Below, piece after piece: positions 9,655 through 21,550 of a DNA stretch of 64,000 bases. The position numbers and the translations under genes were made by a program. A model generated the notes under the pieces. That model was not told where the DNA came from and did not search any database. It saw nothing but the letters and a program-made list of their open reading frames with translations. Every line of letters starts with the position of its first letter. The stretch's first letter is position 1. Source of the stretch: Kuschelorhynchus macadamiae (taxonomy: Eukaryota; Arthropoda; Insecta; Coleoptera; Curculionidae); contig JAUTXW010000059.1 in the NCBI GenBank assembly GCA_030620095.1, forward strand, positions 850,001-914,000, in the 5' to 3' direction.

Positions 9655-12497
9655 AGGTGGTGTGGGGTAAATGTGATAATGGGGCAAATGTGAGACTGGT
9701 TCATAAATTAAACGTAAATCTAAAACAAGTATCGCCATCTACCGTAGAAGCTTATAAGCCTGCATACAAATAAGTGCCACACTTCAGCCAGTGTCAGAGC
9801 AGGCGGCGCATCAACGACTAATCATAACACATAACCTAACATTCAAGTCTACACGTGTTTAGCAATTTTTATGTGAAATTAATATTTGTTGAAAAAACTG
9901 TTTAGAGCTGTATAGAATATGTACCTATCATTACGACTAAAAATCAAGGTTTCGTATTTTTTTTGTTTATATCATATTTGCCCCATGAAAAATTACCTCT
10001 TGGGGCAAATGTGAAACATTACTTTGGGGAAATTGTGACATATGTAACACATTTACCCCGTTGTTTCAGATACATCATAATGCGAACTTAAATCAAGAAA
10101 AGACATGTAGCTGATATTAAATGAACGAAGGCAGATTTAACTTTGGCAATAAATGAGGTGAATACTGGGCGACTAACAATATATGGGGCTTCTAAACAAT
10201 TTAAAATACCTGATGTCACACTTTACATTCGTGTTAAAGGTATCCGGAAAAACAAACAAGACAATAAAGGACGGCCAATTTGTATTACAATCGCAGAAGA
10301 ACTTGAGTTAGCCAATGCATGGAAAAGTGGGGCTTTGGTTTATCTAGGAAAGAAGTATGTGAATTAGTTGGCAAGTTTGTAAGACAACAAAATTAAGACA
10401 GGTTTTAACGACGGAGTCCCTGGCGAGGATTGGTTTTTTAACTTCGAAAAACGCCATAATCTGAGCATCAAGATTCGCCAAAATGTATAATAATATGCTA
10501 GGAAAAAAGCGCTAGACCCTTTCATAATTTATGAATATTTGGAATTATTGGAAAAAACTATGACAGAACTTCAACTTCTTGACAAGCGTCAAAACATATC
10601 GAACTTGGATGAAAGCAGTCTAAGTATAGACCCGAGAAAATCTAAAGTAGTCGGTGCAGTTAACAAAGCATCTTCGAGGACAATAAGTTCCCCTAGTAAA
10701 GAAAACATAACTATTCTTCTGATATGTAATGCAGAGGGCAGTGAAGCTCCACTGCTAATCATATTTAAGGGTAAACATATGTGGGACCAGTGGTATGCTC
10801 CTCCCAACGCAAATTTTCCTGGCACTGGGTATGCTGCCAGCAAAAAAGGCTGGATGGAAAGTGAGATCTTTACAAATTATTTTCCAAAGTCCTTGATTTC
10901 AGCACTTGGTCCAGAACGTTCCGCTTTAATAATTTACGATGGTCATTCAACCTGGAGTTTGCAAATAGTTGCAGCAGCCATTGAAAATAACATAACAATA
11001 TTAAAACTACCCCCGCACAGTAGCCACCTACTTCAAACTTTAGACCCTTCTATCTTTCGGCTCTTCAAACTAAAATGTGATGAGAAGTTAATATCTTGGC
11101 ATCGGCAGCATGTGGGCCAGAAACTACCAAAGAAAATATTTTCAAAATTTCTCTTTGAGACTTGGACAACTCTTTCCGCTATGGTTATAAAGGGTGGATT
11201 CCGAAAAGGTGGAATTTTAACTCTTAAAAATGACATATCAGAAGAAGTTTTCCCACCAGAAGCTCTAAAAAGATGGAATAATTTTAACAGTAATTTACAC
11301 ATCGAAGAAGCCGTGGTGGCAACAAATGCTACAGCTGTTGATGGAAATTCCCTAAAAGATGACACTGCAGTGGCTTCTACATCGAGAGAAATGCTGAGAA
11401 AATAATCCAGTGTTAGTACATGACTTGGGAGCTTGTTATTTCCGCAGTTCGTCAAACACCTAAACCAGAACAACAAAAAAATCAAGAGTATGTCCTGGTG
11501 CAGAAATATTAACTTCAGAAGAAGCCTTAGAACGACTAGACGAAGAAAAGAACAGAAAGAAAAAAAGTATAAATCCAAAAGAAACAGGAACATTTAAACC
11601 AGCTAGAAGAATAACAAAAAAAGATCGATTTCCTCAAGTAATGAAGATATGGAAACTGATTCCGTCTCTTGTGTAGATTCTGACAATTCTGAAGAATTTT
11701 GGGAAGAATTTGAGGATGCTCATAAAAATCAACATGACGAAGTTGACCAAACTGTGACTTTAAATTCTTGGGTACTAGTTAGATACTGCACCAAGAAGGT
11801 CCGAGGCAAGTGATGATAGTTGGGTAGTTAAGTTCACGAAATTTTCAAAAAACACATTTTCATGGCCAACAGTGGAAGATACGGATACTGTAAAGCCAAG
11901 TGATATTGTTATGGTTTTGCCAGAGCCAGCTATTAATAGACGTGGTAGTTTTATATTTTCAGTGTCATCTGAAGGCTATAACATAGCTTGTAACTTAAAG
12001 AAAGCTCATTTTTTTCATTTGAATATTGGGTGTTTTACTTATTTTTATGTTTGTATATCTATATCCTATTTATCGTTTTGTTCTAATCAGAAAGATTTGT
12101 TTTTCTTTAGCTTAAGTTTTAGCTTGCACTGAGTTTGTATTAAATAAAGTTTATAACTTTTTGCTTAATCGACCGAATTTAATTCTGTAAATAGCAAAAT
12201 AATGAAAAAACTACAAATATTACACATTAGCCCCGTTCGATTTCATCTAACTTATTTATAGAGAGATAGACACCATTATTACATTTACTTCGGGGCAAAT
12301 GTGACATCGTTTTAAAAAAAATTGTATAAAATTTTCCAAACAGTAACTAATTGAATGTTACTTCTAGAATCTATTGAGAAGTGTTTTTAAAGCAATGACA
12401 AATTTTCATATTTTTTTTTGTTGAGTTAAAAGTGAAAGTTTTATACTTTTTTATGTGAACTATTCAAAAACTATATTATATTTACCCCATTTCACCT
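9655..12497 (+). mobile_element. Tigger/pogo-like DNA transposon
   Basis: 2843 bp between TA dinucleotides (9653-9654 and 12498-12499), the Tc1/mariner/pogo target. Terminal inverted repeats begin AGGTG and share TGGGGTAAAT (9661-9670 against 12480-12489 reversed). GGGGCAAATGTGA motifs recur just inside both ends. It encodes a broken pogo-type transposase on the plus strand. It sits inside the hAT element and is therefore younger. Confidence 0.9.
10080..11990 (+). pseudogene. Tigger/pogo transposase (inactivated)
   Basis: Cut-and-paste DDE transposase. At 10143-10330 lies a pipsqueak-type helix-turn-helix block (GASKQFKIPDVTL), followed after a +1 shift by KWGFGLSRKEV and an EDWFFNFEKRH-like block. 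The main frame at 10539-11405 carries the catalytic domain: NLDESS (first Asp), IYDGH (second Asp), LPPHSSHLLQTLD (third Asp). Further shifted C-terminal pieces run to about 11990 and end in PEPAINRRG. In-frame stops at the N-terminus, a frameshift near 10320, a stop near 10405 and breaks after 11405 make it inactive. All three acidic residues remain. Confidence 0.85.
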
Positions 12498-13900
12498 TAT
12501 TGCAATCATAAACCACTTATGCACAATTAATAACTAAATATTTTCTAAAACACATGACTTGACTTGCTCATTTTTCAGGTGATTTTTGACCATCACCGTA
12601 ATTAAAATAATTTAAGAAAATTATATAAAATATTTCATTGCAAATAAAGAAAAAACGCAATATACTATATAAAATTAATAAAGCGCTATGTGTATAAAAT
12701 ATCATAACAAATAAAATACATACCTAAAAACATATTGTTCTACTGTTTTACAGAAGCGTGAAATATAATCAAGAACTTGTACGAGTAAGGTCTACGCATA
12801 ACAAACACCTATATGCATTATAATGTAGCCTATTTATATAAATTTACTACAATTGCTTTATCCAGATATTAAACAAACATTTTTATGTGCAATGTTGTCA
12901 AATTTAATTACTTCGTTTTACACATTCATGACAGTAATCTTTGCATAGTTTACAGAACTGCCTTGTTGCTCTAGGCAATAAATGACAAATATATTTATAT
13001 TTTAATATATATTTATTTAAGGCATTATTTCGAATTATCAAAACTAGCATTTTAATTCACCGTATAGAATTTTTCCGTATATTTTGAAAACCACTGAGCT
13101 CTTAATTTAAACGCTGAAAAGAAGATAAAGAATTCGAAAAAACTATATATACTGGGTGTTTCATTAAAAAAGAACATAATCTGGTATGGAAATTCTGTCG
13201 ATTAAAAAAAATCAATGTATGGTTATTGGGATTTTTAGGGATACGAAGTTCAATTTACCAATACATTTTCATTTCTACCGTTTTGTATTCCTAATTTTTA
13301 ACGTATATATTGAACTTGCTTGGTTCCCGCTAATGGTGGTGCTTATATATTATTTACTAAAACTCTAGCTAAAATTTATATACTAAGGAATCCGATACTT
13401 CTTTGTTATATTAAAGAAGTTCAAAATTGTATACTAGCATTTTTTAGGAGTATTTTAGCAGTAGGTACTTGAAGTATATCTTGCCTTTTTTGTGTCTGTA
13501 AAAACAAGCATCGGTAGGTATTTTTTAAATTCTGTCAGGCTTTTATCCTCAAAATCGATAAAGCTGGCCTCAACAATAAAACTTTTCATGAATAGAAATA
13601 TAATGTCGTTTGGAATTCATTCTTTTTTTAATCATAGTCCCAATATTAAATTCTAAGCTTTGTTTATTTCGTAAAGGTAAAATTTATAATTTATTTGGAT
13701 CAAATATGATTCATTGGTGAAAAATTTCTTATACATTCTACATTGTAGCCTTCTACTTTTAATCATACATTTATAATGTTAAACGAAAATTGCCTCTGTA
13801 TACTTATTAGATTACCTACATATATTGGCTATATTAATATAAATAGATTTTTATGAGTTTTAACTTATATTTAGCTATATAAGCTAAAATAAATAGGTAA
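12498..13900. other. interior of the hAT element without a gene
   Basis: AT-rich. An ACTGGGTGTTTCATTAAAA motif at 13151-13169 resembles the ACAGGGTGTTTC signature found elsewhere in the window. The open frame 13186-13368 has only hydrophobic low-complexity content. No hAT transposase domain is seen. Confidence 0.45.
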
Positions 13901-14228
13901 ATTAGTTACTTAAAATCATTTTCGAAGTACTTAAGTCTTTTTAACGGACCTACTTTCGAAAAATATTTAAAACTAAAGTATTAAAAATATCTAAGTACTT
14001 CTACAAAGTACTTTAAGTAGATTAGGTTTTTGCAGTATATTTTTTAAGTAATAAGTAATACTTACCCAAAATTTGAAATGTTAAGTACAAGTACAAGTAC
14101 TTTTCTAAAAAAGTACTGGATACATTGGCCCAAGTAATACTAATTGAAAAGTACTTAGGTAAAATACTTACAGCATCAAAAGTACTGATTATTTTGGGTA
14201 CATTTTTGAATTCAGTACCTCAGCTCTG

Positions 14229-14236
14229 TAACTAAT
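14229..14236. repeat. hAT target-site duplication, right
   Basis: TAACTAAT, identical to 9411-9418. Confidence 0.9.
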
Positions 14237-15918
14237 TACATTTTTTTGGGAATTGGATTGCATACATTATGCGTTCCGTTTAGAATGATTCACAGTGTTG
14301 TTCTTCCTTTTCTACAAGGCACCACTGTTAAGAAAAAAATCTCTTATATCCTCTTAAAAATTTATTCCCTTTACAAACACAAATATATAAAATGTCACGT
14401 TTATTTTCCTGTTGTGAACTATATGTTGGAGGATGAAATTCGACTTTATGCCTATCGGATACAGGGACCATGAATGGTATATTAATTTTAATAATTATTA
14501 TTCCCGGGACATAATATAATAAATGTAAAAGAAATCAATGTTTCTACGTCGATGTCGGGAATCTATAAATGGAAAATCAAGAAGTCTTTTAATTCATTAA
14601 CAGTAAAAAATAATTATGAGATACAGATCATTGTCTACCTCAATGTAAGAACCGGTATTAACAAAGCCTGTCTGAATCAACCAAGAAAGGGATTTAACGA
14701 TATTGCGCCCATGGAAAACATAAAATATACACCACTTTCATGAAGTAAAAAACTAGTTTGCGTTGAATAAAAAGAGACGAATTAGCTTTACAATAATGTA
14801 CACTCGGAGTCACAATAAATGATAGTAACAAAATCACGAATTATATGTCTTAAATAATCTGTATCAAAGTGTACATAATTTTTTTGCAACAACGTTTTTT
14901 AAAGTTTGCAATATCCACGATCCACAACTCGTTTTTATCGTTTTCCACTCGAATGACTCAGGGTTGCAAAGGATTGAATGTTTATATTGCCCCAAAAACA
15001 AAATACCTCTTTAACAAAGGTTAATTGTCGAAATGATGGAGCTTTTTTTCACTTTGGTCCTTGTTCTATCAGCTTTTGTTTTATCGACCGAGAGAATTTT
15101 TTAATTAAAACCTACACAAAGTGTACTTTAATGTTACGCTTCAACAAATACGTTTTATTCTTGTAATACTCTAAACAAAACAAACTGAATATAGATTACA
15201 TATATATTTTTATTTTGATTTTTGTTTTCTTGGACCAGTCCACATATATATTTTTACATTATGTTTTTTTGTGTTTTGGGTCCTTAAATAATTTTAAGAT
15301 CGCAATGTGCATTGTCAAATATCCAAAAAAATGTATAAATCAACATAAATCACACTTTACACATTACGAAATGAAAATACATAAGACAACAAAGTTTAAA
15401 ATTAATGTGTACACTACATTCAGTGGGGTGGTATTAAAGTTTTTTGTCCATCCTCGCCCATGCTTTTTTGGTAATGTTCTCAAATAAACAAATGCGAAGA
15501 TAGAATTACAGAATTATATATAAATAAAGCCTCAAAAAATCAGTCAGGCAACTGTTTTACAAAACTAAAATCGAAAACCTCAAAAGAAAAACAATCTCAT
15601 GTAGTATACTACATACCTTGTAACTAATGCGATGGGGTATATATTTCACAAACAAGCTAAAATCTCGGAAATCGGTGAAAGGTTCATTAATATAACAAAA
15701 AAAAATTAGACTGCTTTGACAAAGCATGAAATCTAGAAAAAAACACAAATTTAATATCAAGAGAATCAAATTTTTAAAAAATGGAAAAACATTAAAAAAT
15801 GAGAGGCATCCAGGAAATGAAGCCATAAAACGAAACCCTAATGCACAGACCAACTCAGTCGATTATATCACAATTTAATATAAACAATATATCAGATGTA
15901 AGGAATATAATAAAAGGA
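14237..15918. other. no gene seen
   Basis: AT-rich stretch between the hAT element and the TAA array. Short open frames here (for example 14246-14473 and 15215-15487) show no domain, and I take them as chance. GTACACT occurs near 14798 and again, direct, near 15408, but I could not make a convincing element of it. Confidence 0.4.
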
Positions 15919-15948
15919 TAATAATAATATTAATAATAATAATAATAA
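15919..15948. repeat. TAA microsatellite at LINE 5' junction
   Basis: About ten ATA/TAA triplets with one interruption, immediately before the first non-repetitive base of the R4-like LINE. A similar ATAATAACAATGATAATAAT run sits at its 3' end (about 20207-20230). Confidence 0.8.
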
Positions 15949-16018
15949 CCCTCGTGCTGATGCTTGAACTGCCATAGGGAGCCGCTCCTGGCGATGGAGA
16001 CACTCGTCAGTCCTTGCA

Positions 16019-16670
16019 TTGTTCTGGGGAAATAAAATACCCAGAGTGGACAAAAGACCAGCAAACCCATTAAACATGGAGGATACAAACAAAACTGCCT
16101 CGGACATGAACGACGTAAACGGAGTTCGGTACTTGTTGAAAGCCGCGTCCGGCATGGGACGGAGGAGTACGACGTCCCAGGTCGTCATCAAGCAAAGCGC
16201 ACCCAGAAAAAAAAGAGAGAAAGATCAATCAAGCAATCAAAGCAATGGGAAAATATTTTTCAGATCTGAAATAGTCGGTGATGGAAGCTGTCTATGTTGA
16301 GCAGTCAGCTTATATCTCCATGGTCACCAGAATCGTCATCAAGAACTCAGACAGGAATCAGTAGAATACATACGAGAAAACTGGCCTGATCTTCAAACGT
16401 ATGCTTTAATCGAAGATGATGAAATGGAGAATGTTGAGACATACTGTAAGCACATGAAAAAAACACTTACCGAACAACCCTCGAAATACTAGCCCTTTGC
16501 GAAATATACAAATTAAACTTCCATGTATACTCAACCCGCAGCAGAATACGCGGAAAACAAATAAAAATAAACAGCGATCCTCTGGTTATCAGCAGGCATA
16601 ACCACAATGAAAGTATATACCTGTTTTTAATTGGCAACCCTAAAGCAGGTCAATTTGAATTGCTAAACAT
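16019..16670 (+). pseudogene. OTU-like cysteine protease region of the LINE
   Basis: The 16019-16300 frame ends in EIVGDGSCLC, the OTU catalytic-cysteine block (family D-G-x-C). A TGA interrupts at once, and the same frame continues past it with AVSLYLHGHQ and RQESVEYIRENW, the expected next helices. After a shift near 16490, LALCEIYKLNFHVYS and ESIYLFLIGNP follow, ending AGQFELL. OTU domains place the catalytic His where this Gln lies (consensus H-Y/F-x-x-L). So both the stop and the His-to-Gln change argue that the protease is dead. Confidence 0.65.
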
Positions 16671-17400
16671 ACAGAAGCAATCCAACGACAAAGAACAACG
16701 AGAAATGAGAACGGAAAACTATGCCACCGCTGAAAATCCAAAGCCAATCCCAAAACCTGTCGGAAGTGCTTTGCAGGAACATCCTGCGATCATCAAGGCA
16801 GGATTACCTAGGCAACGTATGACATGGACAGATGAAATGAACTGCACGGTCATCCGCTGCTATTTCCTTGCTACACAGTTAGAAAACATTCAAACAGGAT
16901 ACCGATTTGAATTATTCAGGCTCTTTACTACACACTACCCACACTATTACAGAACAAAGAATTGTGGACCGAAAATGCGCTATCATAGAAAACAATAGAC
17001 TAACAGCTCACAAAATACAAAAAATTAAAGATGAAGTAGCAAAAGAAGTAGGGAATAGCGAAAATACCACAATTATCACAAACACGGAAGAAGGTCTCAG
17101 AAACAATAATAATAATGACGATGATGATAATAGTAATAATAAAAACTCTCAAATAACATATAACCCAAATGACCAGCCATCTTGCTCGGAAAAAATAAAT
17201 TCTGAATCTGATTACGCAACACCGAAAGAAAAACACTATGACATGAATGAAACTGATGAACAAATACAAAAAATAATAAATGAAATGGAAACCAATGTGA
17301 CCATCTGGACACATACTAACCCAACCAAGAGACCAGTTCTACCCAGATTGCAGTTGACAGCAAATACCCAACGACTAATAAAGATAACGAATGAGAAATA
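16660..17400 (+). pseudogene. LINE N-terminal Myb-like DNA-binding region
   Basis: Two overlapping frames (16660-16998 and 16907-17401) carry RQRMTWTDEMNCTVIRCYF and then EQRIVDRKCAIIENNRLT. R2/R4-group LINEs have a tryptophan-containing Myb-like segment upstream of the RT with this type of W-x-x-E-x-N-x-x-V-x-RCYY pattern, which helps target binding. A frameshift lies between the two blocks near 16925. An acidic, asparagine-rich linker (17100-17140) follows. Confidence 0.5.
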
Positions 17401-17674
17401 ATAACAAAAACTTAAATGATTCAAGTAACCTAGAAGATATACAAACCATAATCTATGCTGCAGCAACAGCGACAATAACTACAAAAAATAAATGAAAGCC
17501 AACCACATAACATAAAGAGGCTTAATACGCCCCGGTGGCAAAGACGATTGGAAAACAATATAAACAACATACGAGTTAACATAGGCAGACTATCATACGA
17601 AAGGAAATAGGTCCGCGACATTAATAAAACATATAGAAAACTGCTTAAAGGGTAATCCACAAACAGCCCTAGAG

Positions 17675-19250
17675 ATGCTAGACACGTACAAACAAAAACT
17701 AGCAGTTTATTCAGCTCGTCTCCGCAGATATAAAGAACCTAATGAAAGAAAAACAGATAATTCCATGTTCAAACGGAACGAAAAATTGTTCTATAGGAGA
17801 CTAACAAACAGAGAAGAGAATATCTCAACACCACCAAGTAAAGAAGACATCACAAACTTTTGGAAAGAAATATGGTCACAGAACACTAGCAATCAGCTAC
17901 ATTGATTAAGGAAGAAAGGAATCGTCAAAAGAACTTACCAGAACAAGACGAAGTGACACCAGAAGAACTCTGCAATGTAATAAGGAAAACGCAAAACTGG
18001 AAAAGTCTAGGTACTGACCAGATACATAACTTCTGGTATAAACAATTCACCACAACCCATGGCCATTTAACAACACAGATAAACAGAATACTAAAAGAAC
18101 CACATCTCCTTCCGCCATTTCTGACTGAAGGAAAAACATACTTCCTACCGAAAAGTCATGAAACTAGAGATCCAGCAAACTATTGGTCTATAACCTATTT
18201 GCCAACCCTATATAAAATCATATCATCGGCTATATGTAAAAAAATTGAAGGTCATTTATCGTCAAGCAATGTCATCACCATCATCAAGAGCAGAAGGGAT
18301 GTAGAAAGAATAGTCAAGGATGTAGGGAACAACTAATTATAGACAGTGTCAGTATGAAACAAGCTGAAAAACATCAAAGAAATTTACAAATGTGCTATAT
18401 AGACTATAAAAAATCATTTGACTCGGTACCACATACATGGCTAAAAGAAGTGTTAAACATCTATAAAATACATGCAATCATACGAAACTTTCTTGCTGTA
18501 ATCATGGAGACTTGGAAAACAACAATGCATCTAACTACAAATGACAAATACATACAAACAGAAGAAATTAACGTTAAACGTGGTATATTCCAGGGGGATT
18601 CACTGAGTGCCCTCTGGTTTTGCCTCTGGAACCCCCTGTCGAATGAACTAAATAATACAACATATGGAAAAAAAGAAAAAAAAAACGAAACATATAATCA
18701 ACCATTTGATGTACATGGATGACAAACTGTATGGTACCACAAAGACACAGATTAAAGAACTACTGAAGATAATAGAAGACATACCAACAGACATCGACAT
18801 GGAATTTGGCGTCAGCAAATGTAAACGGTTAATAATTGAAAAATGGAAAGACGAAATAACAACAGAAACATTAAACAATCAAAAACTAAAAAACATGCAA
18901 ATTGATAAAACCTACATGTATCTAAGATTTCAACAAAATACAAGGATAGAACATACCATAATAAAAAAATATCTCACACAAGAATATAAAGATCATTTAA
19001 CCCACATCTTAAAAACCAAGCTGAATTCTAAAAATGTATACTCTTTTAGAATCATAAATTCTGCTAAAACTGATATAGAAAAAATAAACACAATCATAAG
19101 TACAGAACTAATAAAACATAGGAAACATTCTCCCAACTCAAGTAAAGAAAGGTTAACATTAGATAGAAGAAAAAAGAGGAAGAGGGTTAATAGACATCCA
19201 TGCACTTCATGCAAAACTGATACATGCACTCAGAAATTACTTTCATAATA
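17675..19250 (+). pseudogene. R4-type reverse transcriptase
   Basis: Frames 17675-17905, 17902-18336, 18354-18722 and 18664-19248 together cover the RT. Visible blocks: KSLGTDQIHNFWYKQFT, TYFLPKSHETRDPANYWSI, MCYIDYKKSFDSVPHTWLK (first catalytic Asp region), RGIFQGDSLSALWFCL, and HLMYMDDKLYG with YMDD at 18712-18723. FQGDSLSPL-WFC and YMDDLKLY are typical of the R4/Dong group. A stop near 18337 and shifts at about 17905 and 18700 break the frame, but the Asp pair is intact. Confidence 0.8.
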
Positions 19251-19339
19251 AGGATGCATCACTCCACAAAGCAATCAATCAAGCAGATAAAAAATATACG
19301 CCACTTAACCTAGCGCAGACTGAGCAACAGCAAATCTAC

Positions 19340-20144
19340 ATGCAAACTGAAGAAGAAAAAATAAAGCAATGGGCTGAGAAAAAAATACACGGAAAACATT
19401 TATATATAATGAAAAACGAAAACATCAGCAAACAAGACACGTATAAATGGTTACAAAAGGGCAAATTATTTCCAGAAACTGAGTGCTTCCTTATCGCCAT
19501 TCAAGACCAAGTGATAGCAACGCGAAACTATCAGAAACATATTATGAAGAACACCACCATAAACGATACATGCAGAAAATGTCATTTACAGCAAGAGACC
19601 ATAGATCACATTACAGGAGGCTGCAAGATGTTAGCGGGAACAGTCTATCTACACTGAAAGGCACAATATCGCTGCAAACATTGCGCATCAGGCTATAGCC
19701 TTGAAATATAGACTCCCAACAGATGGTACACCTTACTACAACTACACGCCAGAAACTGTACTGGAAAACGAACAGTATAAACTGTACTATGATCTCGGGA
19801 TACACACAGATAAAACTATCATATGCAACGGACCAGACAAAACATTGGTAGATAAAAACAATAAAACAACGTACTTAATTGATATAGCTGTACCAACGGA
19901 TATAAATGTAACAAAAAAGTACACCGAGAAAATAGAAAAATATACGCCCCTTGCAATGGATGTAGAAAGAATATGGAAACAGAAACATGTATGTGTAATC
20001 CCACTTATAGTGGTCGTAACGGGTATAACATACGCTAAATTCACACATCTTGAATATCTTCAGCTAGATCCACTTATTCATGAGCAAATTCAAAAAGGAG
20101 TCATACTTAAAACATGCAACATAGTACGCACATCTCTAAAATAA
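19340..20144 (+). pseudogene. zinc knuckle and restriction-like endonuclease of the LINE
   Basis: CRKCHLQQETIDHITGGC (19571-19624) is the CCHC knuckle that precedes the endonuclease in R2/R4 elements. After a frameshift, 19701-20144 gives 147 residues with P45-D46 and D61 in GPDKTLV and YLIDIAVP. This is the PD-(12-14)-D core of the PD-(D/E)XK fold; a KYTPLAMDVERIWK helix follows. This enzyme nicks the target and primes reverse transcription. The usual R before PD is G here, which may weaken it. The frame ends at TAA 20142-20144, about 60 bp before the element's 3' end. Confidence 0.75.
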
Positions 20145-20307
20145 TGCACTAGGTAGAGTTGGTACCAACCCGTCTATCTAGAGAGAAAAACCGGTCAAAC
20201 CAAGAAAATAATAACAATGATAATAATAAAATACCTAATTCTGTAATTTTAACTACCAGTATTTATTTATTTGAGAACAGTGACAAAAAACCATGAGCAT
20301 GCTAAAT

Positions 20308-20490
20308 ACGGTTTGTCATGTACCAAATTTGAATTAAATATCCCTCAAAATATGCGAGGCACATCAAACTAAAAAATATTTAAAATGTTAACACCCTATA
20401 TTCTAAAAACGAAACCATAGATAAACCAACAACGAAACTGTTTACAACCGACATTTATATAACATTTTCTTCATAAAATTGGTTGAGGAA
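20308..20490. repeat. dispersed repeat, first copy
   Basis: GTTTGTCATGTACCAAATTT and the next ~165 bp recur in direct orientation at 21746-21910, including GAGGCACATCAAA and a run ending AAACTGTTTAC. The middle of the repeat reads AACACCCTATATTCTAAAAA, resembling a degenerate CACCCTGTA transposon end. Confidence 0.6.
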
Positions 20491-20646
20491 TCATTTCCTT
20501 AAATATTTTAGATTACTTAGAAAACACCATGTATAACTCTCAATAAGATAATTGGATTTCCTATTATAAATAGTAAGGAGGAGTATTACGATTCAATGGA
20601 TTGAGCCGATTTTTGACAGACTGTTCGGTTCGTAAGTTGGACCCAC

Positions 20647-20778
20647 CTTAATCCGAAGCTTTGGGAATAAATTCCACATCCCATGGTCATTATTTTCAAA
20701 TGTCAAGTCTGGGTCCTGTTCAATCTCAACATCAGTCGCTGATGCTAGTCGTGTTTGTTGTCGAAACCTGTCTGCCAT
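20647..20778 (-). CDS. candidate first coding exon, unknown gene
   Basis: ATG at 20778-20776 in a good context (AGTCCATGGC) opens 44 codons that end exactly at AAG followed by GTGGGT, a usable splice donor. The translation starts MADRFRQQTRLASATDVEIE and is acidic and hydrophilic, with base composition richer in GC than the surroundings. Reading through the donor gives 17 more codons to a stop. I do not recognise the protein. It could be a host exon or the N-terminus of an unrecognised transposon gene. No partner exon was found. Confidence 0.25.
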
Positions 20779-20875
20779 GGACTTTAAAGGTTTTCGATTA
20801 ATATAATTACACGGTAGATTTGTGTTGAAACAACAGATTAAGTAATTGGTTTTCGTCGTGGGCCTCCCTAGGAAA

Positions 20876-21550
20876 TCCCCCCCCCCCCCCGTATCGTAAA
20901 CTGGGATATCATCTGGAAGAATTTACACGTTTCGCGTAATTCTTTGAGGGGCTAGCGAAGTTTCACAATGTTATCCTCTTTCTGGAGGAGAATAATTGAA
21001 AAACATTTCCCATCACTTCTACCTCCACTTTAGGGAGGGTCTGGAAGACGCCGATGCGTTAGGGTCAAAATCGAGATCAAAATCTTTTGAAATTAACTTA
21101 TATTCAGTGTTTCATTCATACATTCACTCTTATTGTTATCGAAATTTTATAGAAACAAGTTCTTGCCAGAAGTCTGTCTGTATAAATACGTCCCTGTATG
21201 TCCGTCTGGTCTACCTCGGTCGTGGTGGGTTAGGTACGGAATTTTTATGTATAATACACAATGCTATTCTGTCTTGATCTACGTTGGAATAGTATCCTAG
21301 GTAGGCAACTTAAGGGGTCCTTTGCTTGGAAAAAGTTTTTTTTTTGGTCGTCACTTTTCCCACGAACTTAGGGCCGCCCGTAAATACGTTAACGATTAAT
21401 CCGGTACTGCATCGAATCGGAAACCTAAAGGGGAACTTTTTCTATGATCATGACCGGAGTTCCACTGGCGAAATCCTGCATATATAGTAGCTTGACTCCG
21501 CATCAAGAAAAGAAATCAATTTATACGGTCCAGGAACGAATGAAAAATAT
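20876..21550. other. GC-richer segment with poly-C run, function unknown
   Basis: Opens with 14 Cs (about 20877-20890) and is clearly richer in GC than its surroundings up to about 21500. It contains TGTATAAATACG at 21179-21190, a TATA-like box. No convincing coding frame is visible on either strand. It could be a solo LTR or other transposon regulatory segment; I found no second copy in the window to prove that. Confidence 0.25.

Larger units (their letters stand above)
9419..14228. mobile_element. non-autonomous hAT element with nested Tigger
   Basis: Starts CAGAGCTG and ends CAGCTCTG, with further inverted similarity inward around AGTACT. It is flanked by a perfect 8-bp duplication TAACTAAT, the hAT hallmark. 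Subterminal regions (9428-9640 and 13920-14200) are packed with AAGTACTT/AAGTACT palindromes. Subtracting the nested Tigger element (9655-12497) leaves about 1.97 kb. I see no hAT transposase in that remainder, so the element is probably mobilised in trans. Confidence 0.85.
15949..20206 (+). mobile_element. R4/Dong-like LINE inserted in TAA repeats
   Basis: About 4.26 kb bounded by TAA-type repeats on both sides, the target preference described for Dong of the R4 clade. Plus-strand frames give, in order: an OTU-protease-like region, a Myb-like DNA-binding region, an RT, a CCHC-type knuckle and a PD-(D/E)XK restriction-like endonuclease. That is the single-ORF layout of early-branching LINEs (R2/R4/NeSL group). 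Frameshifts and stops separate the parts, but order and spacing are intact, suggesting a near full-length old copy. Confidence 0.85.

Noticed and set aside
11033..11593. 186-codon minus frame, Leu/Phe-rich
   Set aside because: Antisense shadow of the Tigger transposase.
17000..17660. Several minus-strand frames rich in Phe, Tyr and Ile
   Set aside because: Mirror images of the asparagine- and lysine-rich plus-strand LINE coding.
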